Made by a program: the position numbers and the translations under genes. This document shows, one piece after another, positions 7,914 through 16,860 of a DNA stretch of 64,000 nucleotides. Every line of letters begins with the position of its first letter. The first letter of the stretch is position 1. Under the pieces are notes generated by a model, which saw nothing but the letters and a program-made list of their open reading frames with translations, was not told the DNA's origin and searched no databases. Origin of the DNA: Roseimaritima sediminicola (GTDB lineage: Bacteria > Planctomycetota > Planctomycetia > Pirellulales > Pirellulaceae); contig NZ_WIAD01000007.1 in NCBI RefSeq assembly GCF_009618275.1, positions 62,001 through 126,000 on the forward strand, in the 5' to 3' direction.

Positions 7914-9779
7914 ATGCTGAGTGTGGAGTCGTTGATCCTTTTTACCGGCGTGCTGTTGCTGCTGGGCATTGCGTCGAACACGTTTTCGACGCGGATGGGC
8001 GTGCCGGTTCTGTTTTTGTTCCTGGTCGTGGGGATGCTGGCCGGATCCGAAGGCGTCGGCGGGATCGAATTCGAAGATTATTCGCTGGCCTACGCCATCG
8101 GCACCGTTGCGCTCAGCATCATCCTGTTTGATGGCGGCCTGCGGACGCCGCTGCATACGGTGCGGAGCGTCTGGAAACCGGCGGCCGTGCTGGCCACGCT
8201 GGGCGTCGTAATTACGGCGGTGATCACCGGCCTGGCAGCTTCCTGGATCCTGCAGATCAGCTTACTCGAAGGCTTGCTGTTGGGCAGTATTGTCGGTTCC
8301 ACCGATGCGTCGGCCGTGTTCTCGGTGCTGGGATCCGGGGGAGTGAACATCCGTCGCAAGCTAGCGGACATCCTGGAACTGGAGAGCGGCTCGAACGACC
8401 CGATGGCCATTTTCATGACCGTTGGACTGATCCAGGTGCTGACCAACAGCATGCCACTGGGTGTTGGATTGGCGATGTTGTTTGTCAACCAACTGGTCAT
8501 CGGATGCGTGGCCGGGTGCGCGGTAGGCTACGGTGGCGTTTGGGTTTTGCGGAACGTCCAACTGGGCGCGGCCGGACTGTACCCGGTGTTGGCGACCGCC
8601 CTGGCCCTGTTGGCCTTTGGATTGGCGGCCATTCTGGGTGGCAGCGGCTTTCTGGCGGTCTACCTGACGGGCATCGTGATCGGCAACCAACGACCGATCT
8701 TTCACCGCGGCATTCTGTTGTTTCACGACGCGGCGGCGTGGATTTGTCAGATCCTGATGTTTATGACCCTGGGCCTGTTGAGCTTTCCCAGCCGACTGCT
8801 GGAGGCTTCGGGCGTGGCCCTCTTGATCTCGGCGGTGTTGATCTTTGTGGCTCGCCCGATCGCCGTGTTCCTCTGCGGCGGGATGTTTCGTTTTTCGCTG
8901 CGCGAGATGTCCTTTTTGTCGTTGGTCGGGTTGAAGGGAGCGGTACCCATCACGCTGGCGACGTTTCCGATGCTGGCCGGATTGTCCGGTGCCGACCAGG
9001 TATTCGACACGGTCTTCTTTGTGGTCCTGGTTTCGGCGTTGATCCAGGGCTGGCCGCTGCCGCTGGTGGCGAGGCTGCTGAAGGCCGAAGAGCCGGCCCG
9101 GTTCCGTCCGCCGGTCAGCCTCGAGATCAGTTCGCTGCACAACGTCGACGGCGATATCGTCGATTACACTGTCGACGCCTCCTGTCCAGCGGCCGGCCGG
9201 CAGATCAAGGAATTGGCGCTGCCCGATGGCGTCGTCGTCGCACTGCTGGTCCGCGGCACCGAAATTATTCCGCCGCAGGGACGCACTCGCGTGTTGGTCG
9301 GCGATAACGTGATCGTGGTCCTGCGACCTGCGGTCCGAGCTTTGGTGGATCGCGTGTTCACGCCGCGTCCGGCCGACGCTATCCAGCTGCCCGCGGCGGT
9401 CGAGTTTCCGCTGCGGGGGTCGATCCGTGTTCGCGATCTGGAACAGTTCTATGGTCTGAGAATGAATGCGGCGCCCGATTGCACGCTGGAGGACTTTATG
9501 CGTTCGCAGCTGCCCAGCCAGGAGGTCCACCCCGGGGCGCTCGTCCACCACAACGGCCTCCGATTCCGCGTGCGAGAAATCGCTGCCCGCGGCACGATCG
9601 AGTACGTGGGAATGACGTTCTCAGCCGCACCGGATCCAGCCGCCCAGACGGAGGCGGCGGAAAAGACCAAGCCAACGGAAAAGACCAAAGCGGAGTCCGG
9701 CCCGGCGGCGTCGACCAAGTCCTCGAAGGCTCCAGACGCCGCTTCCGATTCTCCAGAACGACCGGACTCTGAGCGGTGA
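7914..9779 (+). CDS. K+/H+ antiporter of NhaP2/CvrA type
   Basis: A 621-residue monovalent cation/proton antiporter of the inner membrane. Twelve or so hydrophobic segments fill residues 1-395, with the exchanger core motifs FDGGLRTPL and GSTDASAVFSVLGSGG and the acidic stretch ELESGSNDPMAIF expected for ion translocation. A TrkA-C/RCK-C-like domain follows (about 415-480, VDASCPAAGRQIKELALPDG), then a CorC/HlyC-type regulatory domain (about 490-570). The last 45 residues are an unusual Lys/Glu/Pro/Ala-rich tail (EKTKPTEKTKAESGPAA), probably disordered. Order and length match NhaP2 apart from the tail. Ion specificity is by family only. It converges on the methyltransferase gene with a six-base gap. 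Confidence 0.9.
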   Translation: MLSVESLILFTGVLLLLGIASNTFSTRMGVPVLFLFLVVGMLAGSEGVGGIEFEDYSLAYAIGTVALSIILFDGGLRTPLHTVRSVWKPAAVLATLGVVITAVITGLAASWILQISLLEGLLLGSIVGSTDASAVFSVLGSGGVNIRRKLADILELESGSNDPMAIFMTVGLIQVLTNSMPLGVGLAMLFVNQLVIGCVAGCAVGYGGVWVLRNVQLGAAGLYPVLATALALLAFGLAAILGGSGFLAVYLTGIVIGNQRPIFHRGILLFHDAAAWICQILMFMTLGLLSFPSRLLEASGVALLISAVLIFVARPIAVFLCGGMFRFSLREMSFLSLVGLKGAVPITLATFPMLAGLSGADQVFDTVFFVVLVSALIQGWPLPLVARLLKAEEPARFRPPVSLEISSLHNVDGDIVDYTVDASCPAAGRQIKELALPDGVVVALLVRGTEIIPPQGRTRVLVGDNVIVVLRPAVRALVDRVFTPRPADAIQLPAAVEFPLRGSIRVRDLEQFYGLRMNAAPDCTLEDFMRSQLPSQEVHPGALVHHNGLRFRVREIAARGTIEYVGMTFSAAPDPAAQTEAAEKTKPTEKTKAESGPAASTKSSKAPDAASDSPERPDSER

Positions 9780-9785
9780 GCAGGC

Positions 9786-10550
9786 CTACTGCGCGGCGGA
9801 TGCTTCCGCCGCTTGGGGTTTGCGAAACCGCAGCAGATAGTTTTCTTCGAACCCGTCGATCGAAACTTCATCGCGAAACTCGAAACCGGCCTGTAAGACT
9901 TCGCGGCGAAACGTCTCCTTGCCCGCCCGCACATGGTTCATCAGAAATTCTCGAGTCACGCCGGGAATGCGTTCAAAATCGATCAGCACCAGGCGTCCGC
10001 CGGGTTTGAGCGCGCGGCGGATCGAGGCCAGCGTGCGCGGCGGGTATTCAAAGTGGTGGTAGGTGTCGCAGATGAACACCAGGTCGACCGATTCGGGCGG
10101 CAGAGTGACCGACAAACTGGTGCCCAGCACCGCCGTCAGGTTGGTCACGCCGTCGTCGAGCGCTTGCTCAGTAATATGCTGCAGGAAGACCGGCGAGATG
10201 TCGACGGCGTACACCCAGCCGCCGGGCAAACTGTGTTCGGCGAACAAGCGGCTGTAGAAGCCGGTCCCCGCCCCCACGTCTGCGATGCGATCGCCCGGCC
10301 GGATCTCGCAGGCCTCGAGCACTTGTTGGCGAGCGGCGAAAACTTCACGGCTTTCAATCTCGAACCGCCCCAGCCACTCCGCGATGTCCATGTCGGGATC
10401 GACAAAGTTGCGGTTGATCCCCTCTGGCAGGTTCGCCGGCCGCTGGTCGGCCGCGGGCGGGTCGACCGTACGCGGGGGTGCAACCGGCGGCTGGGCAACA
10501 AGGCCGGCGGGCAGCAGTAACAGAGACAGAACCCATCCGAGCTGACGCAT
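9786..10550 (-). CDS. Exported SAM-dependent methyltransferase-like protein
   Basis: A 254-residue class I methyltransferase fold with motif I (IADVGAGTGFYSRLF), an acidic post-I residue in VYAVDISP, and motif IV-like DLVFICDTYHHFEYP. It begins with a hydrophobic signal (MRQLGWVLSLLLLPAGLVAQ), which would place it outside the cytoplasm. That is odd for a SAM-dependent enzyme but is seen in planctomycete paralogues. Substrate unknown. The ATG at 10550 is supported by the sequence gaggac just upstream; an in-frame ATG at 10592 would spoil the signal peptide. A proline-rich linker (about 20-45) joins the signal to the domain. Confidence 0.8.
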   Translation of the reverse strand: MRQLGWVLSLLLLPAGLVAQPPVAPPRTVDPPAADQRPANLPEGINRNFVDPDMDIAEWLGRFEIESREVFAARQQVLEACEIRPGDRIADVGAGTGFYSRLFAEHSLPGGWVYAVDISPVFLQHITEQALDDGVTNLTAVLGTSLSVTLPPESVDLVFICDTYHHFEYPPRTLASIRRALKPGGRLVLIDFERIPGVTREFLMNHVRAGKETFRREVLQAGFEFRDEVSIDGFEENYLLRFRKPQAAEASAAQ

Positions 10551-10673
10551 TACGTCCTCACTGAAACAGAGTTGGTGGACCGTTCGCGGCATTTCGAACG
10601 CCGGCGATTAGACGTGGACTATCTTAACGCCCAAACGATCGGCCGTTACGAAGGCCGCCGACCGAACGGGGCC

Positions 10674-11021
10674 CTAGCGCAGGATCTCCAGGACATTCTC
10701 GGGCGGGCGTCCGATGGCCGCCCGGTTGCCGTGCACGACGATCGGCCGTTCGATCAGTTTGGGATGATCGGCCAGCGTTTTGATCCACTGTGCCTCGGAC
10801 AGCTCGGCACCTTTCAGGCCCAGCTCGGCAAACAGTTTCTCCTTGGTTCGCACCAATTGTTTGGGTTCGATTCCCAGCAGCCGGATGATCTCGGTCAGCT
10901 CCGCTTCGCTGGGCGGCTGATCCAAATACCGCACCACGTCCGCGTCGATGCCGTGTTCTTCCAGCAGGGCCAGCGTCTGTCGCGACTTGGTACAGCGAGG
11001 ATTGTGATAAATCTTGGTCAT
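10674..11021 (-). CDS. arsC: ArsC/Spx-family glutaredoxin-dependent arsenate reductase-like protein
   Basis: A 115-residue cytosolic protein of the ArsC family. The N-terminus reads TKIYHNPRCTKSRQTLALL, with catalytic-type Cys10 in the HNPRCTKSRQ loop, followed by RYLDQPPSEAEL, a KEKLFAELGL helix and IERPIVVHGNRAAIGRPPE, all standard for glutaredoxin-linked arsenate reductases (YfgD type). Family members reduce arsenate with a single active-site Cys, but many YfgD-type proteins have no proven role in resistance, and no arsenite pump or ArsR gene is adjacent. The ATG at 11021 starts the conserved domain; upstream codons to 11117 do not resemble it. Confidence 0.85.
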   Translation of the reverse strand: MTKIYHNPRCTKSRQTLALLEEHGIDADVVRYLDQPPSEAELTEIIRLLGIEPKQLVRTKEKLFAELGLKGAELSEAQWIKTLADHPKLIERPIVVHGNRAAIGRPPENVLEILR

Positions 11022-11129
11022 TCGTTGTCGTTGCGAGTCAAAGGAGGAGAATGGGTTTGATTCTTTCGGAGTCGCCGATCTCGCCACAGATTGGATCGAG
11101 ACGGCGACAAGGTCCAACGTCGACCGGCT

Positions 11130-13487
11130 TCAGCCACGGCCAGGACCAGAGATTAAATGCCGACGCAGAAACCGGGTGACCATTTGCATCATGTGGTAGA
11201 CTTGGGCCGGATCGCGGACGCCGTGTTGGGCGCCGGGATAGAGCATCATTTCGAACGGTTTGCCCGCGTCCTGCAGGGCTCGGACCAACTGCAGAGTATT
11301 GGCCGGATGCACGTTGTCGTCCAGTTCGCCGTGAATCAACAGCAGCGCCCCGTGCAGGTCCTTGGCCGCCTTGCTGACCGAAGTTCGCTCGTAGCCCTCG
11401 GCGTTGTCCTCGGGCAACCCCATGTACCGCTCGGTGTAGATGGCGTCGTAATTGCGCCAGTCGGTCGGCGCGCCGCCGGCAACACCGGCCGCGAACGCGG
11501 TGCTGTGCGTCATGGCATAGGCGGTCAAGAATCCGCCGAAGGACCAGCCCCGCAGCGCGATCGCATCGGGATCGACCCAAGGCCGTTCCCGCAGCCACTC
11601 CACCGCCGCCAGCGTGTCGGCCAGTTCGACCTCGCCGACGCGGCGGTGGATCGCCCAGGTATCCGCGATGCCCCGCCCGGCACTGGAACGGTTGTCGGTG
11701 ACCAACACCGCAATGCCCTGCTGGGCAAGCATCTGGCGATACAGGTACCGCGTGCCCGCGTAGCGATCGACGGCCGAGGGCGCCTGGGGACCGCCGTAGG
11801 TTTCGATTAAAACCGGCGTCAGCGCGTCGTCGCGACCGCGTTCTTGCGGGGGGCGAATCAGGTAAGCGGGCAGGTCGAAGCCGTCCTCGGTGGGAATCGT
11901 TAACCAGCGGACGGGCAGCGTCGCCGCGGTCACTTCCGCGGGGCCGATCAGCACTCGAGGCCGAATCCGCCTGCTCGGAAAAGATCCCTCCCGATCGCTG
12001 GAATTGCCCCGGTCGACCTGATGGGTCTCGTCGCCCTGATGGGTCTCGTCGCTCTCGTGGGTCTCGTTTGCTTGCTCCTTCCCGCGGGCGGAATCGCCCA
12101 GTGGAAACACGCGGAGGGCCGGTGGCGTCTGCAGAGTGCTAAAGCGGTCCAGCATCCAGCGTCCGTCGGGCGAGAACTCCGGCTCGTGCCAACCGCGTTG
12201 GTGCGTGACGGGGACGATGCTGGTTTCAAACGACTCCGCATCCTCGGACCTCCCGCGAACGTCCACGCGGTAGACCTGTTGGCCAACCGAGCCCCGCTGG
12301 CGGTCGCCCGTTACGTACAGCGTCCTGCCATCGGCGTTGACCTGGACAATTTCGCGGACGTCCATATCGCCGGGGGTCACCGCGACTCGCAACCGCGCAT
12401 CGGGCGATACATACCACACCCGGCGGCGGCCCAGGGGTTGGTCGCTGAGCCAGTAGAAACCGCCGCCGGGCAACCAATGCGGTTCGCCCAGGACTTCCAC
12501 CCACGTCGTGCTCTCCTCGCGGAGCAGGGTTTGCCCCACCAGCGGAGACGCCGTGTGCACTTCGCCCGCCACCGGTTCGCTCAGCCGCAGCTCCAACCAA
12601 CTTTGAATGCGGTTCATCACCTGGTACACGACGCGGTCGCCGCCGGGGTGCCAGCCGACGCGAACCACCAACTGCTCACGCTCCTCCGCGGCGGGTTGGT
12701 AGATGGGTTTGATGTGTCCCTGGGTATCGGCGATCCAAAGTTCCGCGACGGGAATCGGGTCGCCCACCTTGGGGTAACGCGTCACCAGCGTATCGCCGCG
12801 CGGCGTGCGGCTGTCGGCCAAGGTATAGGGATACACGCGAGAGATATCCAGCCGCAAGAATGCCAGATGGTCGCTGCCGGGGCTCCACCAGAAGGCTTTA
12901 AAATTGCCTCGCCCGTAAAGTTCCTCCTGATACGACCAATCCAGGATCCCATTCAGCTGTGTCTCCGAGCCGTCCGAAGTCACGCGAACGCGGCGTCCGC
13001 TGGCCACGTCCAGGATGTATAAATCGCCGGCTTCGACATAGGCCAGCCGGTTTCCATCGGGACTGAGCGTGGGGTTGTGCCAGGACCGTGCGTCGCGGGT
13101 GATCCAGTGCATGTCGCCATCCTCGTGGTACAGCACCAAGCCATCATCGCGACGCTGCAGGCCTTGGCGGTCGGGACGGCGCTGCGTCCAGGGCCGCTGG
13201 GTTTCGGCCTGCAAATCAAACTCGATCCAACGCTCGCCCCGCTTCATCACCAACCGGCTGCGATCCGCGTCGCCCATCCAAAACGTTTCAGGTAGATCGG
13301 GGCCATCGAAGTCGTGCCGTTTCTCGGGATGAAACAGCGACCGCACCGACAGCGGCGGCGTTTCCGCAGCCTTCGCTTCGGCAGTTTCCGCTGCAGACGC
13401 AACATCCGCAGCCGTTGCGGGCAAGACGGCGGTCAACATCCAGACATACAACGCGTTTCGCAGCGAAGAAGAAAAACCAGTAGACAT
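11130..13487 (-). CDS. Dipeptidyl-peptidase IV-family serine peptidase (S9B)
   Basis: A 785-residue exported prolyl peptidase-family enzyme. A signal sequence (about 1-30) precedes an N-terminal eight-bladed-propeller domain (about 60-530) with DPP-IV landmarks such as LDWSYQEELYGRGNFKAFWW, which carries the substrate N-terminus binding Glu pair. The C-terminal alpha/beta hydrolase has the triad Ser649 (GWSFGG), Asp723 (GELDDNVHP) and His755 (AQHGV); the triad spacing fits DPP-IV closely. Between propeller and hydrolase is a low-complexity insertion with tandem ETHxxD units. Function is cleavage of X-Pro dipeptides from peptides, by family. The ATG at 13487 begins the signal; upstream Met codons at 13538 and 13559 lack such a signal. 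Confidence 0.92.
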   Translation of the reverse strand: MSTGFSSSLRNALYVWMLTAVLPATAADVASAAETAEAKAAETPPLSVRSLFHPEKRHDFDGPDLPETFWMGDADRSRLVMKRGERWIEFDLQAETQRPWTQRRPDRQGLQRRDDGLVLYHEDGDMHWITRDARSWHNPTLSPDGNRLAYVEAGDLYILDVASGRRVRVTSDGSETQLNGILDWSYQEELYGRGNFKAFWWSPGSDHLAFLRLDISRVYPYTLADSRTPRGDTLVTRYPKVGDPIPVAELWIADTQGHIKPIYQPAAEEREQLVVRVGWHPGGDRVVYQVMNRIQSWLELRLSEPVAGEVHTASPLVGQTLLREESTTWVEVLGEPHWLPGGGFYWLSDQPLGRRRVWYVSPDARLRVAVTPGDMDVREIVQVNADGRTLYVTGDRQRGSVGQQVYRVDVRGRSEDAESFETSIVPVTHQRGWHEPEFSPDGRWMLDRFSTLQTPPALRVFPLGDSARGKEQANETHESDETHQGDETHQVDRGNSSDREGSFPSRRIRPRVLIGPAEVTAATLPVRWLTIPTEDGFDLPAYLIRPPQERGRDDALTPVLIETYGGPQAPSAVDRYAGTRYLYRQMLAQQGIAVLVTDNRSSAGRGIADTWAIHRRVGEVELADTLAAVEWLRERPWVDPDAIALRGWSFGGFLTAYAMTHSTAFAAGVAGGAPTDWRNYDAIYTERYMGLPEDNAEGYERTSVSKAAKDLHGALLLIHGELDDNVHPANTLQLVRALQDAGKPFEMMLYPGAQHGVRDPAQVYHMMQMVTRFLRRHLISGPGRG

Positions 13488-13664
13488 AGCGGGTTTCGAG
13501 TCGTGGAAAGGATTGTGGGTCGGAATGTCTAGCTTCATCGCGGCGCTGCGATCTTGCAACGTGTCGCCGGCTCCGGGATCATAGGCACGCCTGCTTCCCG
13601 CGGCCGAACCGATGCGAAGCCCGTCGGTTGTTTTGCCGTTCTCTGTTTCCTAGAAGGATAAACC

Positions 13665-14939
13665 ATGCGTCCGATCTGTTGTGTGTACTGCTGCTTACTG
13701 TTTTGCATGGCGGTTTTGAACAGGACCTCTGTGGCAAACGGCGCAGACAAACCGTGGCAGGCTGACCCGGAATTGGTCGAGAAGAAATCGCGGCCGGGCA
13801 GCGAGATTAATTATCACGAATCCAAGGTGCCCAGTTACGACCTGCCGGATCCGCTGGTCGATTCCGCAGGCGAAGCGGTTACGGCCGAGTCCTGGCCGCA
13901 GCGGCGAGAGGAATTGATGGAGTTGTTCCGCGAGCACGTCTACGGCCGGCGGCCTTCGGTGCCGTATCGTTTGAACGCCATCAACGTCGCGCGGCACGAA
14001 GGCGTGTTCGAGGGCGCGGCGGACGCCCGCGAGTTGAAACTGGAGATCACCTCGGGCGGGGAATCCTATGCATTCACGCTGCTATTGTTCACACCCACCG
14101 GCAAGGTCGCCGGCGACGAATCCAAGCGTCCGGCCATCGTGTTTTTGAACAACCGCGATTTCCCGACGCTCAAACAAGCCATCGAGGAGCCGAATGATTT
14201 TTGGCCGGTACGTCAGATCTGCGAGCGAGGCTTCGTCGCGGCATCGGTGTCTACCAAGCAGATTGACCCCGACGCCAAGGGCAAATTCGACGAAGGCCTC
14301 CGCGGATTCTTTGCGCGGGTTTCCGGAACCGGCCCCGACGAACACTCCTGGGGAGCCCTGTCGGCCTGGGGCTGGGGCCTCAGTCGAGTGGTCGACTATC
14401 TGTTGACGATGCCGGAGGTCGACCCGGACCGGATCGCCGTGGTGGGGCATTCGCGAGGCGGGAAAGCCGCGTTGTGGGCCGCCGCCGAAGATCCGCGGAT
14501 CGCCGTCGCCTACAGCAACAATTCCGGCTGCGGGGGCGCCGCCCTCTCGCGGCGAGAGTACGGCGAGACGGTCAAGCGAATCACCACCGCGTTTCCGTAC
14601 TGGTTCTGCAAACACTTTGCCTCCTATGGCGACCGCGTGGCGGAATTGCCCGTGGACCAGCACCAGTTGATCGCCTTGATCGCCCCCCGCAGCGTCTACG
14701 TCACGAGCGCCACCGAAGATCTCTGGGCGGATCCGCGCGGCGAGTACCTGAGTCTGATCAACGCCGCACCCGTTTTCGAACGGCTGGGCAAATCGGCCGT
14801 TTCGAACCCGCAAATGCCGGCCGCCGATCAACCCCGTACCTCCGGCCAAACCGGCTACCACATCCGCAGCGGCATCCACAACCTGACGCCGACCGACTGG
14901 CAGCACTTCATGGACTTCATGAAGACGCTGGAAGATTAA
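13665..14939 (+). CDS. Exported CE15-like glucuronoyl esterase / alpha-beta hydrolase
   Basis: A 424-residue secreted hydrolase. The signal peptide (MRPICCVYCCLLFCMAVL...) precedes a domain with the nucleophile Ser263 in GHSRGGKAALWAAAEDPRI and the following YSNNSGCGGAALSRR segment, which resembles carbohydrate esterase family 15 (glucuronoyl methylesterases). These cleave ester links between lignin or alcohols and glucuronic acid in plant or algal polymers. A C-terminal HNLTPTDWQHFMDF segment can supply the catalytic His. Annotators often call relatives acetylxylan esterase. The start ATG has an excellent aagga Shine-Dalgarno. Its role in polysaccharide use is consistent with the sulfatase and xylonate dehydratase elsewhere in the window, though not linked to them. 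Confidence 0.82.
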   Translation: MRPICCVYCCLLFCMAVLNRTSVANGADKPWQADPELVEKKSRPGSEINYHESKVPSYDLPDPLVDSAGEAVTAESWPQRREELMELFREHVYGRRPSVPYRLNAINVARHEGVFEGAADARELKLEITSGGESYAFTLLLFTPTGKVAGDESKRPAIVFLNNRDFPTLKQAIEEPNDFWPVRQICERGFVAASVSTKQIDPDAKGKFDEGLRGFFARVSGTGPDEHSWGALSAWGWGLSRVVDYLLTMPEVDPDRIAVVGHSRGGKAALWAAAEDPRIAVAYSNNSGCGGAALSRREYGETVKRITTAFPYWFCKHFASYGDRVAELPVDQHQLIALIAPRSVYVTSATEDLWADPRGEYLSLINAAPVFERLGKSAVSNPQMPAADQPRTSGQTGYHIRSGIHNLTPTDWQHFMDFMKTLED

Positions 14940-15031
14940 GCGCTCTGGCGTGCTTCCGGGCGCCGGCGCACGGGATTATCTTGTGGCCGTTTCGCGGCGG
15001 CGAAGCACGGCGCAACATTTAATTCGGCTTT

Positions 15032-15130
15032 GACTCTCCCTCTGGGAGAGTCGGGCTCTTAGGCCCGGAGAGGGTTTTGGTAGGACCCTCCCCGGGCCTA
15101 AGAGCCCGACCCTCCCGCTGCGCGGGAGGG
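15032..15130. repeat. Compound hairpin: 19-bp inverted repeat flanked by two stem-loops
   Basis: A perfect 19-bp inverted pair (15050-15068 and 15092-15110, gtcgggctcttaggcccgg and its complement) encloses 23 bases. Immediately outside are two small hairpins, 15032-15052 (9-bp stem, 3-base loop tct) and 15110-15130 (9-bp stem, 3-base loop tgc). It occupies most of the 339-base gap between the CE15-like gene and manC; the remainder shows no gene. It may stop transcription from either side, but there is no U-tract. Confidence 0.9.
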
Positions 15131-15278
15131 TGTTGTCGCGGGGTTTCACCGAAAGATTTATGCCGACGTGCTTAGTTCGGGCGTGCGGCTTGTTCGCAAG
15201 TTTCTGTTCGTTTCGGGCGTCCGGTTCGCCGGCGCCGTGTTCGACCTTTTTTGAATTACTAGTGGGAAGGCAATCGGG

Positions 15279-16355
15279 ATGCTGCACGCAATCATCATGG
15301 CCGGAGGAAGCGGGACGCGATTCTGGCCAGCCAGTCGCCGCGACCGCCCCAAGCAACTGCTGCGGCTTGCGGGGGAGCGCACGATGATCCAGGCCACGGC
15401 CGACCGCCTGGGCGATCTCGTCCCGGACGAGCGCAGGATGGTCGTCACCAACGCCGCCTTGGTATCGCAGGTTCGCGAGCAACTGCCGGGCTTGCCGCCG
15501 CAAGCGATCGTAGGCGAACCCTGCAAACGCGACACCGCGCCCTGCGTGGGCTTGGCCGCCGTCTTGGTTTCCGCCGACGATCCCGAAGCCACGATGTTGG
15601 TGATGCCCGCCGACCACGTGATTTCTCCCGACGAAGAGTTCCAGCAAGCGATCCGTCGCGGCGTGAAACTGTTGGATGAGGATCCCAGCCGGATCGTCAC
15701 GTTTGGGATCAAACCCAGCTATGCCGCCGAATCGTTCGGGTACATCGAACGCGGCGATGCGGTGGACGACGAGGCCCCGGCGGCTTTCGAAGTCCAGCGA
15801 TTCCGCGAGAAACCCGATGCCGCCACGGCTCGGCAGTACGTCGATGCCGGCAGTTTCTACTGGAACAGCGGGATCTTTCTATGGCGTGCCAGCACGATTC
15901 TGGACGCCTTGGCCGAGCACGAACCGGCGATGCTCGAGCACTTGCGAGCCATTGGCCAGGCCGCCGGCGGGGACCAGTTCTCCGACGTATTGGCCGAACG
16001 TTTCGCCGCCATCATCGGCAAATCGATCGATTACGCCGTGATGGAACACCACGACAACATCGTCGTCGTCGAGGCGCCGTTTCGCTGGGACGACGTGGGC
16101 AGTTGGCAAGCGCTGTCGCGGATGAATCCGGCCGACCAGGCGGGCAATACCGTCCTGGGCCGTCACCTGGGCATCGATACCCGCAATACAATCGTTTACG
16201 GCAACCAAGATCATTTAATTGTGACCATCGAAGTGGACGATTTAATGGTCGTTCACACGCCCCAAGCGACGCTGGTGGCTCCGAAATCCGCCGAAGAGCG
16301 GGTTCGTGAAGCCGTCCGGCACCTGGAAAGCCAGGATTTGGACGCGTTTCTTTAG
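15279..16355 (+). CDS. manC: Mannose-1-phosphate guanylyltransferase
   Basis: A 358-residue cytosolic nucleotidyltransferase that makes GDP-mannose from mannose-1-phosphate and GTP, feeding lipopolysaccharide, exopolysaccharide or glycoprotein synthesis. Residues 4-17 carry the pyrophosphorylase signature (IIMAGGSGTRFWPASR, then PKQLL). MPADHVI (about 108) and the FREKP motif (about 178), which binds the sugar phosphate, follow. It is the short form, without the C-terminal mannose-6-phosphate isomerase (cupin) domain of bifunctional ManC, and so resembles bacterial GMPs of about 350 residues. The ATG at 15279 follows a gggaagg Shine-Dalgarno. No other sugar-nucleotide genes are adjacent. Confidence 0.93.
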   Translation: MLHAIIMAGGSGTRFWPASRRDRPKQLLRLAGERTMIQATADRLGDLVPDERRMVVTNAALVSQVREQLPGLPPQAIVGEPCKRDTAPCVGLAAVLVSADDPEATMLVMPADHVISPDEEFQQAIRRGVKLLDEDPSRIVTFGIKPSYAAESFGYIERGDAVDDEAPAAFEVQRFREKPDAATARQYVDAGSFYWNSGIFLWRASTILDALAEHEPAMLEHLRAIGQAAGGDQFSDVLAERFAAIIGKSIDYAVMEHHDNIVVVEAPFRWDDVGSWQALSRMNPADQAGNTVLGRHLGIDTRNTIVYGNQDHLIVTIEVDDLMVVHTPQATLVAPKSAEERVREAVRHLESQDLDAFL

Positions 16356-16517
16356 GGCCCCGCCGCCCGAGAGAACGGATTTTGCGGCGAATTAGCCCTG
16401 GTGAATTCGGCTCTTTTTGCTACCATTACCCCGCTCGGCGGTTGCTAGAAACCGTGCGAGCCCCTATCTTTCCAGGGCCGATCCAAGCCGCATTCATGCG
16501 TGTCACCCACGCATTGA

Positions 16518-16545
16518 GCATGTTTGTTACATGCATGTTTGTTAC
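16518..16545. promoter_or_regulatory. Two direct repeats of gcatgtttgttac upstream of the small basic protein gene
   Basis: The 13-mer gcatgtttgttac occurs at 16518-16530 and 16533-16545, 15 bases apart start to start, about 60 bases before the small basic protein start. The stretch is AT-richer than its surroundings. Spacing of about one and a half helical turns suggests a protein-binding site or an mRNA leader feature, but this is inference from the repeat alone. Confidence 0.4.
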
Positions 16546-16606
16546 GTGATCGCACCCGGCAGGAATCCGGGAGCGAGAGTCAGCGAATACACAGGAGCCA
16601 TAAGCT

Positions 16607-16816
16607 ATGACGATGGACAGCAGCCTCAAGGTGAAAGCCGGTGCGATCAAAACTCGCAACGTGCTCAAGCGTGCCGAACGCATCGCTCGCCTGCAAGAAT
16701 TGGACAAGTGGAGCGAAGACAACGACGTGGTGGGGATGCCCAAGGTCCGCGTCGTGAAAGTCTCCTTGAAGAAGAAGAAGAAGGTCAAGAAGGAAGAAGA
16801 CGACAAGAAGAAGTAG
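16607..16816 (+). CDS. Small basic protein of the PVC superphylum
   Basis: A 69-residue, very basic protein: MTMDSSLKVKAGAIKTRNVL, then KRAERIARLQELDKWSEDNDV and a C-terminal polylysine tail mixed with Glu/Asp (VSLKKKKKVKKEEDDKKK). It matches the small basic protein family found across Planctomycetes, Verrucomicrobia and Chlamydiae. The residue composition suggests RNA or ribosome association, but I know of no demonstrated function. The start has a strong aggag Shine-Dalgarno nine bases upstream, consistent with high expression. An in-frame ATG at 16613 is a minor alternative. It is a single-gene unit, followed by a repeat-bearing spacer. Confidence 0.85.
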   Translation: MTMDSSLKVKAGAIKTRNVLKRAERIARLQELDKWSEDNDVVGMPKVRVVKVSLKKKKKVKKEEDDKKK

Positions 16817-16860
16817 TCGTCGCTTGCGGGAACGCGCAATTTTTGGCGTGACGTTCCCCC

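Noticed and set aside
14082-14906. 274-residue minus-strand frame opposite the CE15-like gene
   Set aside because: Fully inside a real gene with a clear catalytic motif; composition is antisense-like.
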